Part shown: in pieces, positions 1-10,270 of the stretch
Layout: every line of letters starts with the position of its first letter
Numbering within the stretch: the stretch's first letter is position 1
Assembly (NCBI GenBank): GCA_039519185.1
Contig: CM076848.1
Coordinates: forward strand, 56,012,778-56,076,777
DNA: 64,000 nucleotides
Origin: Astragalus membranaceus
Lineage: Eukaryota; Streptophyta; Magnoliopsida; Fabales; Fabaceae
Direction: 5' to 3'
Program-made: the position numbers and the translations under genes
Notes under the pieces: model-generated
What the model saw: only the letters and a program-made list of their open reading frames with translations
Database searches by the model: none
What the model was told of the DNA's origin: nothing

Positions 1-145
1 AGTAGACAGCAGTGACATAAATCAGAGTTTCTCTGGGACCAGACATGGCTTCGAGAGGGGAAGCATAGCCTGGACCTGATTTGCAGCATCCTTTGGGGTT
101 TGTCACCTTGTCTTCAACGACAGCATGTTCCAGCACCGTAGCCAT
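1..145 (-). CDS. Selenium-binding protein (methanethiol oxidase family), N-terminal fragment cut by window edge
   Basis: Reading the minus strand from the ATG at 145 gives 48 codons before the window ends. Residues 19-48 contain KGCCKSGPGYASPLEAMSG followed by PRETLIYVTAVY. This is the conserved N-terminus of plant selenium-binding proteins (SBP1/SBP2 family, cytosolic, related to methanethiol oxidase), including the CC-K-GPGY and GPRE-LIYVT blocks. The start is chosen because the usual poorly conserved N-terminal stretch of about 18 residues lies between this ATG and the first conserved block. The rest of the gene is left of the window. Family assignment is from remembered family features and is strong for so short a piece; function in this plant is inferred. 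Confidence 0.85.
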   Translation of the reverse strand, partial: MATVLEHAVVEDKVTNPKGCCKSGPGYASPLEAMSGPRETLIYVTAVY

Positions 146-1849
146 TTTTCTCTTGAGAGACTTGTGATAGGAAGAAGAATGTGATGAGAAATCAAGAGAT
201 AGAGCTCACATGCAAAAGATGATCGGAGAAACAAACAAAACAACGTTGTGTATAAAGTGAAACTGTTCTGTATGTATAGAATCAGCAATATCGTCTTTGT
301 ACATATTCGCATCGAAAAATGGTCTATGTACAGTTTCTACGAGAAAAATGCAGCTTTCGGCGACTTTTCCAACCTTAAATTACCCTTTAAAGAAAATATT
401 TAACCTTTTTTGGGGGGTTTTTAGATGTTTTGGTTTTGGAGAAATTGAGTGTTTATTAAGTATTGCTATTAAAAGAGTGATGATTACACAAATTCATTTT
501 TTGGGACAAATATGTAATATTTCATTAAAATTGGGTAAAGGCCACCAACATTACACATAGTGTCAGCTTCAAGCTTGCTAGCAAAGCATCAAACTAATTC
601 ACTACTGGACTACAATCAGATCAGGAATAGCTGAAACACCTAAAAAAATATCAATAAGCATAAGAGTTGTACTTGAACAAACACAGTTCCTAGTGAGCTA
701 ACTTAAACAATTCATTAACACACCCTAATACACCTTAAGACAACCAACAAGAAGAATCACAAAATAAAACCCTTCAGAGCCTTCAACGCAAGCCAATAAA
801 CCAGAGACACTTCCGAACCGCATTTGCTGAACAGTCTCCACCACTGAGCAAGATGAAAGGCTTCACAAAGACGAAAACAAAAAGTCCCAAAAAGTTGGTG
901 TGGGAGGAAAGACGGAATGTCTAAACCCTCCCCGTATTTGAAAGCCAAATGGCTCCGGGGACTATGTTTTGCATATGAAGAGCCAAAGAAGATGATGTGA
1001 GAAGGGTAAATAGATATGAAAGGCTTGGAGATTATAGACAACATTGAGGATAGACTGAGAGGGAAGGCCACACTGTGGAAGTAAGGGGAAGGTCATGGGT
1101 AACCCTCTAAGAAGGTGGGTCAGAAGGATCAGGAGGGGATTTGGAGGTCCGAGGCGGGGGGCAAGATGAGTATAGGTCAGTGATGGGAGCAAAGGATGGA
1201 TCTGGTGGGTGAGGGGGAGGGTGAGTGGGTGGGGACCATAACACTAGCCGAGTTGAGGAAGGGCGGGTGGAAGTGATGATTGCGAGGGGTATCAACGGAG
1301 AGGAAAGCACCCTGTAGGGAGAATATCGAAAACAAAGAGGGAGGGAAGCTGCTCTTCAAGCAGCGCTGGTGACCTAGAAGCCCTAGGGAAGAAGGCGCCG
1401 CAAGACACTGCAAAGCCCTAGTAGAGACTTGCTTAAGGAACAAGAGAGGACCCTCTAAAGAGGAGACTAAATTGAAGATTTACTCTTAATTTAGTTTCTT
1501 ATTTTGAGTACTTCAAGATATGATATTGAAAAAAATTCAAATAATTCATAAAAAAATATTTGCACATATAACTAGGAACCTAGATCCATTACTACACATA
1601 GTGTGCTGACACGGAGAGTCGATGACACGTATCGTACTCAGTGCTAATATGACGGTGATGGCATCTAGCACATACTAGTATAGTAACATTTTTCTTAACA
1701 TATTCTAAGATAAGAAGTGGCATAGTAACCTGTTTTCTCTAATTCTAGTTAAAACAGAGCACGTGGGATCTAAGTGTGTCGTGTTGAAAGAGACTTCAAC
1801 TAGGATTTCTTTACGCCAATAAAACACCCGAGGTAAAGAGAGTTTGTAT
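146..1849. other. Upstream flank of the selenium-binding protein gene, no gene recognised
   Basis: No convincing coding exon or transposon end was found. Bases 960-1440 are strongly purine-rich on the plus strand (pyrimidine-rich on minus). That bias keeps several overlapping minus-strand frames open without any recognisable domain. The segment just right of 145 should contain the 5' UTR and promoter of the selenium-binding protein gene, but I see no clear TATA box in the correct orientation. Confidence 0.5.
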
Positions 1850-2595
1850 TAGGGGTGGACAAACGGTCGGTTTGTATGGATTCGGTTTCAATATCGCCCA
1901 ACCGAAGAAAACCGAGAGAGACATAGTTCCACCCATTTCCGCCCATTAGAGCCATCGGTTTGGGTGGGTGCGGTTAGAACGGTTGGCGGTTTCACGGGCG
2001 GATATTTTCGGTTCAAATCTTCTGGTTGCTCTTCCTCCTTTCACCTGGATATTTTCTCCTTCCATAACCTGTGTAATCCGCCATAGATGAAAACGCAAAG
2101 CTTTCTGGAAATAATAACTACTAGTATAATATAAAATAGTATTTTTTTGGTTTGAGTAACATTCGGTTGAAAAGTCAAACACAAGCAATGTGTCCATTTA
2201 TTGTTACGGTGACTCAACGGTGTGCAGAGCATTTGCGTGGCTTTTTATTTGCTTTAGGCTTTGGTGAATGGGTTATCTTTGTGCTTGATTTTTGTTGGTT
2301 GAAAGCTAAAAGCATGTATTGGAAAGAGAGAAAATATCACATCAATTACTACTTATGCAGAGTAGCAGTAGTTTTTGACTTATAAAAAATTCCTACTACT
2401 AGTTAGCGAAGTAGTTCGGTCGGATGCGAGTAACTGTGGGTTTTAAAAAACAGATCCGCAACCGACCATTTCAACCCATTTGAAACTGATGTTTCCACCC
2501 GTAAATCCGCCAACCCGTATAGACTTACCCGAACTTCATTATTTCCTACGGTTTGTTCGGTTGACGGGTCGGTTTGATAATTTTGTCCACCCCTA
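1850..2595. mobile_element. Non-autonomous hAT-type DNA transposon (large MITE) with perfect 8-bp target duplication
   Basis: The left end reads TAGGGGTGGACAAA and the right end TTTGTCCACCCCTA, a perfect 14-bp terminal inverted repeat. The flanks are an exact 8-bp direct repeat, GTTTGTAT, at 1842-1849 and 2596-2603. An 8-bp duplication with TAGGG..CCCTA ends is the signature of the hAT superfamily. The 746-bp interior has no transposase-like frame. Near both ends there are runs of CGG, GGT and CGGTT motifs in inverted orientation, as expected for subterminal repeats. The exact ends and duplication suggest insertion was not ancient. Confidence 0.9.
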
Positions 2596-2603
2596 GTTTG
2601 TAT

Positions 2604-3109
2604 ACATATTTGGAAACCACTAATAATGTCGGATATGGCTGACGAAGAATTTGATGGGGGCATCTGTTACATGTTGATCGTTATGATGTGGCCTAGGATA
2701 ATGGATCAAGATGTGAGCAACTGCAATAAATCATTTTTTAATGACACATTATAGTATTTTAGTATTAGATTTATTGGAACAATACTGTGAGTGAGAGAGT
2801 TGAACTATACTCCTTCCTTATCACTTTATTTTTTAGCTCTCTTATTACTCAAACCACCAAGTCAAGTATATAATCTCTTATTGCAATAAATCACTAACAT
2901 GATAGATTTTTTTTTGAAGGAAACATGATAGATATATAATCTATTAAAATAAGATATATAAATGATTATAGAATTTGCATTTACATAATTTTTATTTGAA
3001 TAAAATTCATAAACATTTTTTATTACAAAAAATTTGATAAGATGAGTATATAATAAGTGGCCCATTTTTTTATAAAAACCTATATGGCCTCTGTTCAACC
3101 AGTGTCTGT

Positions 3110-3112
<3 letters not shown>
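2604..3112. other. AT-rich intergenic sequence, nothing recognised
   Basis: AT-rich sequence between the hAT element and the TA microsatellite. No coding frame with a recognisable domain and no repeat boundary was seen. Confidence 0.5.

Positions 3113-3183
<71 letters not shown>
3113..3183. repeat. (TA)n microsatellite at the outer edge of the Tat element
   Basis: About 35 uninterrupted TA units directly abut the TGTTCTG terminus of the left Tat LTR. The opposite Tat LTR abuts a short TATATAT stretch followed by (AC)n at 18733-18784, so the element appears to have split a compound microsatellite. Confidence 0.97.
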
Positions 3184-3187
<4 letters not shown>

Positions 3188-3537
3188 CTGTACCAAGCAG
3201 CGCTGCGGTGACTGCTGTTGGTAGGTCTCTTGCAATCCGAGCGGAGTGTTGAATGAATCCCGGAGGGGGCACCTGCGATGCCACTCCGACGCCCAAGTCA
3301 GTATAGGGAAAGAGAGAGTAGTAATATTCTAGGAATGAGAATGTACCTATTAATGGGAATGTGAGCCAGTATTTATAGGGAATCGTGCCCGTTGTGAGCC
3401 GTCAGATTGACAGAATTGATCTGAGCCATCCAAGTATGATAGTCATAATTGAGCCTGTATATTGTGGATATGGACCAAAGTGATTGGGCCAATCCATATC
3501 CAATTGCTGAATGGGCCTCTTGGTCCAGTCCAGAACA
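3184..3537 (-). repeat. 3' LTR of the Tat element
   Basis: A direct repeat of 18372-18725 with roughly 15 differences. It starts TGTTCTG and ends CAGAACA on both strands, giving a 7-bp terminal inverted repeat. Confidence 0.93.
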
Positions 3538-3553
3538 GTTGCCCCCCGAGCCG
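3538..3553 (-). other. Polypurine tract of the Tat element
   Basis: On the minus strand the bases just upstream of the 3' LTR read GGCTCGGGGGGCAAC. This G-rich tract immediately before the LTR is the expected plus-strand primer of reverse transcription. Confidence 0.75.
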
Positions 3554-3669
3554 AGATTATTCCGGAGGATGGTCATGGCTTGAAGTATTTTCGTCGATTT
3601 GCCAGACGCGATGGCTCGTTTGCCTCGTCGGGTCGTGCAGAATGTCTTTGTTCATGACGATAACATTTT

Positions 3670-3900
3670 TGTTTTTGTTTTGAAGAAAAAACAAAAATGA
3701 TTTTACCACTTTTTCCAACCACTATAAGTAGGTGGGTCTTCATTGCTTGGATTTTGGATAAGGCTTCTTAGAATCACACATTTGAGCTTGGGGCAAACTT
3801 CTCTTGGAATCACACATTTGAGCTTGGAGCAAACCTCTCTCTTCTTTCTTTTGGGTAAGTGTATGTCCTCTTCCCCCTTTCCTTCATGCAAATCGTGACT
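3670..3900 (+). promoter_or_regulatory. Putative promoter and 5' leader of the antisense ORF
   Basis: A TATA-like CTATAAGTA lies at 3722-3730 on the plus strand. It is followed by a pyrimidine-rich leader containing a near-perfect 30-odd-bp direct duplication (ATCACACATTTGAGCTTGG twice, from about 3772 and 3810). A consensus splice donor GGGTAAGT follows at 3853-3860. A short T/A inverted repeat precedes the TATA-like site at about 3670-3697. No other plus-strand gene would use these signals except the antisense ORF starting at 5169. This is inference from spacing and motifs; transcription was not observed. Confidence 0.4.
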
Positions 3901-5159
3901 TTGCTGTTTGTCTAGACCTTCACTCTGGCGCCCTTGGCGCCCAGCAGTCACAACCCGTGACGTTGCTCGATGCAGACCGTCACCTTGGACCTTGGCGCCC
4001 TTGGCGCCCATACCTTGCAAACCGTCACCATGGCGCCCATGCCTCACAAGCCGTCATCATGGCACTTGGCGCCCTTGGCGCCCATGCCTTGCAAACCGTC
4101 ACCATGGCATTTGGCGCCCTTGGCGCCCATGCCTCACAAGCCGTCATCATGGCACTTGGCGCCCTTGGCACCCATGCCTTGCAAACCGTCACCATGACAC
4201 TTAGCGCCCATGCCTTGCAAACCGTCACCATGGCACTTGGCGCCCATGTCTTGCAAACCGTCACCATGGCACATGGCGCCCTTGGCGCCCATGCCTTGCA
4301 AACCGTCACCATGGCACTTGGCTCCCTTGGCACCCATGCCTCACAAGCCGTCACCATGGCACTTGGTACCCTTGGCGCCCATGCCTCACAAGCCGTCATC
4401 ATGGCACTTGGCGCCCTTGGCACCCATGCCTTGCAAACCGTCACCATGACACTTAGCGCCCATGCCTTGCAAACCGTCACCATGGCACTTGGCGCCCATG
4501 CCTTGCAAACCGTCACCATGGCACATGGCGCCCTTGGCGCCCATGCCTTACAAACCGTCACCATGGCACTTGGCTCCCTTGGCACCCATGCCTCACAAGC
4601 CGTCACCATGGCACTTGGTACCCTTGGCGCCCATGCCTTGCAAACCGTCACCATGGCACTTGGCGCCCTTGGCGCCCATGCCTCACAAGCCGTCACCATG
4701 GCACTTGGCGCCCATGCCTTGCAAGCCGTCACCATGGCACTTGGCGCCCTTGGTGCCCATGCCTTGCAAACTGTCACCATGGCACTTGGCGCCCTTGGCG
4801 CCCATGCCTCACAAGCCGTCACCATGGACTTGGCGCCCTTGGCGCCCATGCCTTGCAAGCCGACACCATGGCACTTGGAGCCCTTGGCGCCCATGCCTCA
4901 CAAGCCATCACCTTGGACCTTGGCGCCCTTGGCGTCCATGTCCTCCAAACCGTCACCTTGGACCTTGGCGCCCTTGTCCTCCAAACCTTATTGTTTGCAA
5001 GCCATGACCATGAGTCATTCGTGAGCCACCATGTTCAATTTAAATATAGTGTAACTATGGGTCTTGTCCAAATCTTCATCAGGCAACCTCAGGGGAGGGG
5101 GTTGTCAACAAGTTTTATTTTTGTTGTGACGCTTGTTTTTCCCCCCTTTTTTCCTGCAG
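3855..5159 (+). other. Candidate 5' UTR intron of the antisense ORF, containing the whole minisatellite
   Basis: The donor GTAAGT at 3855 and a polypyrimidine-rich acceptor ending TCCTGCAG at 5159 bracket 1305 bp. The acceptor lies nine bases before the ATG at 5169. If used, the intron would remove the complete tandem repeat array from the antisense transcript. Both sites fit plant consensus; use is inferred. Confidence 0.45.
3927..5000. repeat. Minisatellite of 45-bp and 36-bp units with a 252-bp higher-order period
   Basis: The basic 45-bp unit contains CCATGCCTTGCAAACCGTC, ACCATGGCACTTGGCGCCC and a second CTTGGCGCC. A 36-bp variant lacks one GCGCCCTTG segment. Two block types alternate (TTGCAAACCGTC and CTCACAAGCCGTC). 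A longer period is visible: the block starting CCGTCATCATGGCACTTGG occurs at 4141 and again at 4393, exactly 252 bp apart (four 45-bp plus two 36-bp units), with the intervening order repeated almost base for base. Unit lengths are multiples of three, so long frames stay open on both strands without being genes. The position between the 3' LTR and the extra ORF matches the hypervariable 3' region of Tat/Ogre elements, known to spawn satellites. Confidence 0.95.
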
Positions 5160-5168
5160 GTTTGAGTG

Positions 5169-7227
5169 ATGGTTAGAACGAAGGAGACTGCTCGGGTTCA
5201 TGGGTCATATCGTGGTTCCCTTCCTGCTATAGAGCATGCTGGTTGGTCTGTAGGGGGAGGATCGTCTGAGATATGTGATAATATTGTGCCTTTTGAGGAG
5301 TCAGGGATACCAGGCTTTATTGTGAGTTCTTCTTCGGATGATGATGATGAGTGTCGATCCGACCTTGACGTGGTGGAGATTGGCGGTATTAATTACGATT
5401 GGGTTGCTCTAAGTGTACGAACTGTTACGAGCATATATCTCCCGGGAACAAATCCTCCTCGCTTCCTTAAGGACATACTTGGGAAAGCCTGGCGGTATGA
5501 AGCGGTGAACCCAGATGACAGGATTTACCGGATTCCTGAGGGCCGGAAATTTATGATGTACCATTGTGTTGTCGGTAAGATGAGAATTTCTCCCCTCTTT
5601 ACCTCATTTCAGCTGGACGTTCTGAATCATCTGTCTATAGCTCCATCTCAACTTCACCCAAATGTGTGGGTTTTTTGAAATGTTTCGAGCTTGTGATGGC
5701 GGCTATGGGAGTGAGGTGTTCACTGAAGGTCTTTTTTACTATCTTTGAGGTTCAGCGCCGGCGAGAATGTTCCGAAGGTGGTCCTCGATATGAGTTTGTA
5801 GCATTGAAATGTCGATCTGATTATGCCTTCTTTCAAGTGCACTCTGAAAGTCAAAGGGAATGGAAGATTAAGTATTTTTACATCGTCCCTTCGAGCCTAG
5901 AGGCAGTGCGCAGCATGGGTGTCTTTGATGAGGAAGGGTCCTTAGTCATGGATAAGTTTCACTTAGGATGGTGTAATGTTGACGCTGATCGAGTCAGTCG
6001 GTCTTATCGTGTCCCTTTGACTCTGTTATCCTCTTCTGAGTTGAGGACTTTGAACTTACTCGAGGCTGTCGTTAACCGCTTGACTACCAATTCTCAGAAA
6101 ATCTTATGCGGAGAACAATCTCGCGCTCCATCTTTTCATGATGCTGTTGAGGCCTTAGGTTACTTGCCAGATTTTGTGTTCTTTAGCTTATTTATGGTTT
6201 GTCGTGTTGCTAACCTCTCTTATTTTCCTTTTTCAGATTCAATGACTGCCCCACTTTCCTTTGATGAGATACTCTCTTTGTCCTCTGGGAAGAAGAAAAC
6301 TCAAGGTGCGGAGCTTGGTGATGGGATTAGCCCTGTAGCGACTGCATCCGCTGCTTCCCGTCCCTCCAAGGGAGGGCGTCTTAGCCTAGGAGCTCCTCGC
6401 CGGGCTGGAAAAGATGTCTCTGGTACACCGAAGATTCCCATTGAAGTTTGTGAAACAAGGACTTGCGATGGTGTGGCTGCCATGACTCCTGGGATGCATG
6501 CTAAATCCAAGCGTAAGAAGAGTTCTAGCAAGCCTTCCTCTCCTGCTAAGTGTCCCTCTCCTGAGGTAGTTGAAGCACATATTGAATTTTTGGCTGATCA
6601 ACGTGACCACTTTTTGGAGCATCCATTCGAGTTGATGACGCGCATGGTCAGCATTGGGTCGGATCTTCATGCAAAGTGGAGGGCTGAGAAAGGTCAAGGT
6701 TCAGGTAGTTTCCTTGAACTGTTCCAGTATGTTGCATGTTCCTGAATCTTTGTGTTTTTGAGCTTATTTTGTTTTCTTTCTTTCCTTGTACAGGGAGGAA
6801 AGAGGTTGACAATCTCCTCTTGGAAAGGAAGCAGCTTCGAGATGAGCTTCATGACGCCCATGCGTTACTTCACCGAGCCAATGCATCCGTTCGCCGTCAC
6901 CAGAAAGGTCAGGACGAGTCCTGCGTTGACAGAGATGCATGTGTGAGGAGGGTAGAGGAGCTTCAAGCTCAGCTTGAGGACGTGCAATCCGAGTTGGAAA
7001 ATGTGAAGAAACTGAAGGATGAAGCTGAGGGAAAGGTGGTAGCGCTGGCGGACAGAGTGGTGGACTTTTCCTATGACGCATACCAGAAGGCTTTGGGTCA
7101 TGTTCAATGCGTGTATCCGGATGTTGTCTTAGAGCCGGATGTCTTTAAGTTTGAACATGATGTCGTTCATGGAAGGATTGTTAGATACCATTCCAACAAG
7201 AGCGACTTTGATGTCATTGCTCCTTGA
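5169..7227 (+). pseudogene. Tat antisense ORF (Transposase_28 / 'gypsy-type transposon' family), spliced, frameshifted
   Basis: This gene lies on the strand opposite gag-pol, between integrase and the 3' LTR, the place of the antisense gene of Grande and other Tat elements. The N-terminal part has an acidic serine-rich stretch, a block ending LSIAPSQLHPNVWVF and FLKCFELVMAAMG, and a central domain. This resembles the family called Transposase_28 (PF04195 as I recall). The C-terminal part (from about 6794) is a coiled coil rich in L, E and R, ending in a conserved-looking HVQCVYPDVV block. A one-base shift in the T-run near 5672-5677 breaks the frame between the two halves of the first domain. 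A good intron is GTAGTT..TACAG at 6705-6793, which restores phase; another ends in TTTTTCAG at about 6238. Function is unknown. Real homology is likely; the start at 5169 follows a clean acceptor. Confidence 0.7.
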
Positions 7228-7439
7228 TCGTTCTTTTATGTTTATTTACTTTCTGTCACGTGATTTGTTTTGGACTTTGTTGTACATGCACTCTGTTTCG
7301 TATTGAGTTTTATGTTTCTTATCTTTATTTGTGCGGATAGTTGGATTGGTGTATCTTGGATAGCATCTGGCATGAGGTATGCCTCGCATATCCGAGCCTA
7401 CCATGCCATGTCATATCGCGATTGCGTAACTCTTCTGGC
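7228..7439. other. Convergent spacer between the antisense ORF and the end of the Tat integrase
   Basis: The coding similarity of integrase fades here. No further domain was recognised between the two converging genes. Confidence 0.4.
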
Positions 7440-10270
7440 TAGTTACCTTTTCCCTCGTCAAGTCTCCTTCGTAGCCCTCACAAGATTACCCTGTTAGCTG
7501 CCTCTGCCTAACCGTTGGTCTGGGGATGCTCTACTGACGTAAAACGGTGTTTGATGCCTAGGTCAGTCATCAACTGCCTGAATCCTTTATCTGTAAATTG
7601 AGTACCATTGTCAGTGATGAGCACCTCTGGAATGCCAAATCTTGTCATGATATTCTTCTTGAAAAACTTTATACAATTTTTTGCCGTGATGGTGGTCAAA
7701 GTTTCGGCTTCGATCCATTTGGTAAAATAGTCAACTGCGACAATTACATATTTTACTTGTCCTAGACCTGGAGGGAAAGGGCCTAAGAGGTCCGTTCCCC
7801 ACCAGGCGAAAGGCCAGGGTGAATTTAGGTATGTCAGGTCTGATGATGGGGCAATATGCACATCAGCGTACTTTTGGCATTTGCCACATTTCTTGACGTA
7901 ATTCTGTGAGTCCTCATTCATGGTAGGCCAGTAATATCCTACTCTAAGGGCTTTTGCTGCCAGAGCTCGCCCGCCAAGGTGTTGTCCGCAGATTCCCTCG
8001 TGAATCTCTGCGAGAACGTAGTCTGCCTCTGCTCCTTCTACGCATTTTAGTAGAGGCATAGAGAAACCTCTACGAAAAAGCCTTCCTTCAATGACCGAAT
8101 AAGATGCTGCTCGTCTTCTTACGGAAGCCGCCTCTTTTGCATCAACAGGCTCATGTCCCTCGAGGATGTATCGAAGGATTGGGGTTATCCAATTTGGACT
8201 TGCCTCGACCGTGAGTATTGCCGAAGGTGAACTATTGTCTAGAATGACACTTGGTCTGGATAGGGTTTCCTGAATGACACTTCGATGGTTCCCGGGTGTC
8301 CGGGTGCTGGCCAGCTTGGAGAGAATATCTGCTTTGGTGTTATCCCCCTTGGGTACATGCTTCACCTCAGCCTTGTTAAACAACCCTAAGAGCTCGCGCA
8401 CCTTAGTCAAGTATTTTTGTAAGACTGGATCGTAAGCACTGAATGCTGCGTTGATCTGGGAGACTACTAGGAGCGAATCTGTATGAAGCTCTACTTGTGT
8501 TTCACTGAAATCTCTGGCTAACTGCAAGCCGGCTATGCAGGCTTCATACTCCGCTTGATTATTGGATGTAGGGAATGAAAAAGTCAAGGACGCTTCAATA
8601 ATTAGACCCTCTGAGCTTTCAAGTATCATACCTGCTCCACTTCCTTTGCTGTTTGAGGACCCATCCACGTGGAGGGTCCATGTAGTCTCCACTCTATCTC
8701 CTTGCGGGGATGTCGTCATTTCTGCTACAAAGTCTGCCAATATCTGAGCCTTCATGGCTGGCCTTGATTCGTACTTGATTCCAAATTCTGAGAGCTCGAC
8801 TCCCCATTTAATCAATCTCCCGGCCAGATCTGGTCGATGGAGGATCTGCCTGATTGGTTGGTTAGTTCGAACCACCACTTGGTGCGCTACGAAGTTTGGC
8901 CGGAGACGCCTGGCCGCGATGACGAGTGCCAAAGCGACTTTCTCCACCTTCTGGTATCTCAACTCTGGCCCTTGCAGTTCCTTACTTACGAAGTATACAG
9001 GCCTTTGAACGCTGTTGGATTCTCTAACCAATACTGCACTTAATGCTTCGTCGGCGACTGCGAGGTATAAGTACAGGGTTTCCCCTTCCTCGGGACGCGT
9101 CAGGATGGGTGGTTTGGAGAGGGTTTCCTTCAAAAGGGACAAAGCTTGCTCTTGCTCGGCTGTCCAATTGAAGACTGCCTCTTTTTTGAGTAGTTTAAAC
9201 AGAGGTAAGGACTTGTGTGCTGCTTTTGAAATAAAGCGAGATAATGCTGCTATCATGCCGGTGAGTTTTTGAATTTCTTTCTTGGAAGTTGGCAAAGTCA
9301 TTTCGGTTATCACCCTGCATTTGTCAGGGTTGGCCTCAATACCTCTCTCAGTGAGATAGAAACCGAAGAATTTTCCTGCCCGGACTCCGAAGGTGAATTT
9401 CTCCGGGTTTAATCTCATATTATTCTTTCGGATCTCTGCGAATACCTCGGTTATATCTTAGATATGGTCTGGGTCGTTTTTACTTTTAACGATCATATCA
9501 TCTAAATATACCTCGACTACTCTCCCCATTTGATCCTTAAAGACTTTATTCATCATTCTTTGATAAGTTGCCCCATCGTTCTTTAGTCCGAATGGCATTA
9601 CACGATAGCAAAAATTCCCTTGTTCGGTCATGAACGCTGTTTTCTCTTGATCGGGTGGGAACATCGGGATTTGATTGTATCCTGAGTACGCGTCCATGAA
9701 TGATAACAAACGAAAGTCTGAGGCACTATCGACTAGTTTATCTACGCTAGGGACGGGGAAGGCATCTTTTAGACATGCCTAATTAAGATCGGTATAATCA
9801 ACACACATTCTCCATTTTCCATTGGATTTCTTAACAAGGACTACATTGGACAACCAAGTGGTGTACTTAATTTCTTTTACAAAATTTGCCTCTAAGAGGT
9901 CTTTCACACCGCTAGCAGCAGCTTCAGCTTTTTCCCCTTTCTGGACTCTTCTTTTCTGGGCCACCCACTTGGTGTTGGGATTAACCACAAGGTGGTGGCA
10001 CAAGGTGGTGGCAAGCTACCTCGGGTGGTATTCCTGGCATGTCTGCTGCAGACCATGCGAACAGATCAGCATTTTCTTTCAGGCAGATAGTGAGTTTTTC
10101 CTTGACCTCCTCATTGAGGTCGGAGCCTATCATGATAGTCTTAGCGGGATCCTCTCCCAACTGAATGGAGATGAACTCGCCGTCTGGCTCTGGTCTCTTC
10201 ATGCGCTTCTTCAGCTCTTTGGTAAGGGCGCTATCATCCTCTTCCTCCTCGCTGTCTGGATCATACCTAG
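7440..10270 (-). pseudogene. Tat pol: reverse transcriptase, RNase H, second (archaeal-like) RNase H and integrase, with in-frame stops
   Basis: Going down the minus strand, the protease-RT linker (10202-9981) is followed by reverse transcriptase with SNVVLVKKSNGKWRMCVDY, FMDAYSGYNQI and the catalytic VYLDDMIVKS. A degenerate first RNase H follows. A second RNase H has HVDGSSNSKGSGAG, NNQAEYEACIAGL, HTDSLLVV and DILSKLA. The integrase has an HHCC-type zinc region (CGKCQKY) and the D and D catalytic blocks WGTDLLGP and LITDNGTQF. In-frame stops occur near 9781, 9459 and 7505; the last falls just before the block that should carry the third integrase acid, and more stops follow. The upstream end is cut by the nested element at 10271. 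The two RNase H domains in tandem are the Tat hallmark. Clearly non-functional. Confidence 0.9.
10266..10270. repeat. Target site duplication CCTAG (left) of the Athila-like element
   Basis: CCTAG at 10266-10270 is repeated at 15887-15891, immediately outside the two LTRs. Confidence 0.95.

Noticed and set aside
757..1443. Cluster of overlapping minus-strand frames of 70-105 codons
   Set aside because: Low-complexity pyrimidine-rich strand gives Pro/Ser/Leu-rich frames in several phases. No conserved motif seen.
3927..5000. CRISPR-like repeat array
   Set aside because: Units are contiguous variants of one sequence with no unique spacers, and the genome is a plant's.
3957..5024. Long plus-strand (355 codons) and minus-strand (289 codons) repeat ORFs in the minisatellite
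   Set aside because: Units of 36 and 45 bp keep all frames phased, and several frames on both strands are open at once. This is a product of repeat length, not coding.
8562..9272. Plus-strand frames over the Tat RNase H and integrase region
   Set aside because: Shadows of the minus-strand pol gene, in unrelated phase and without domains.
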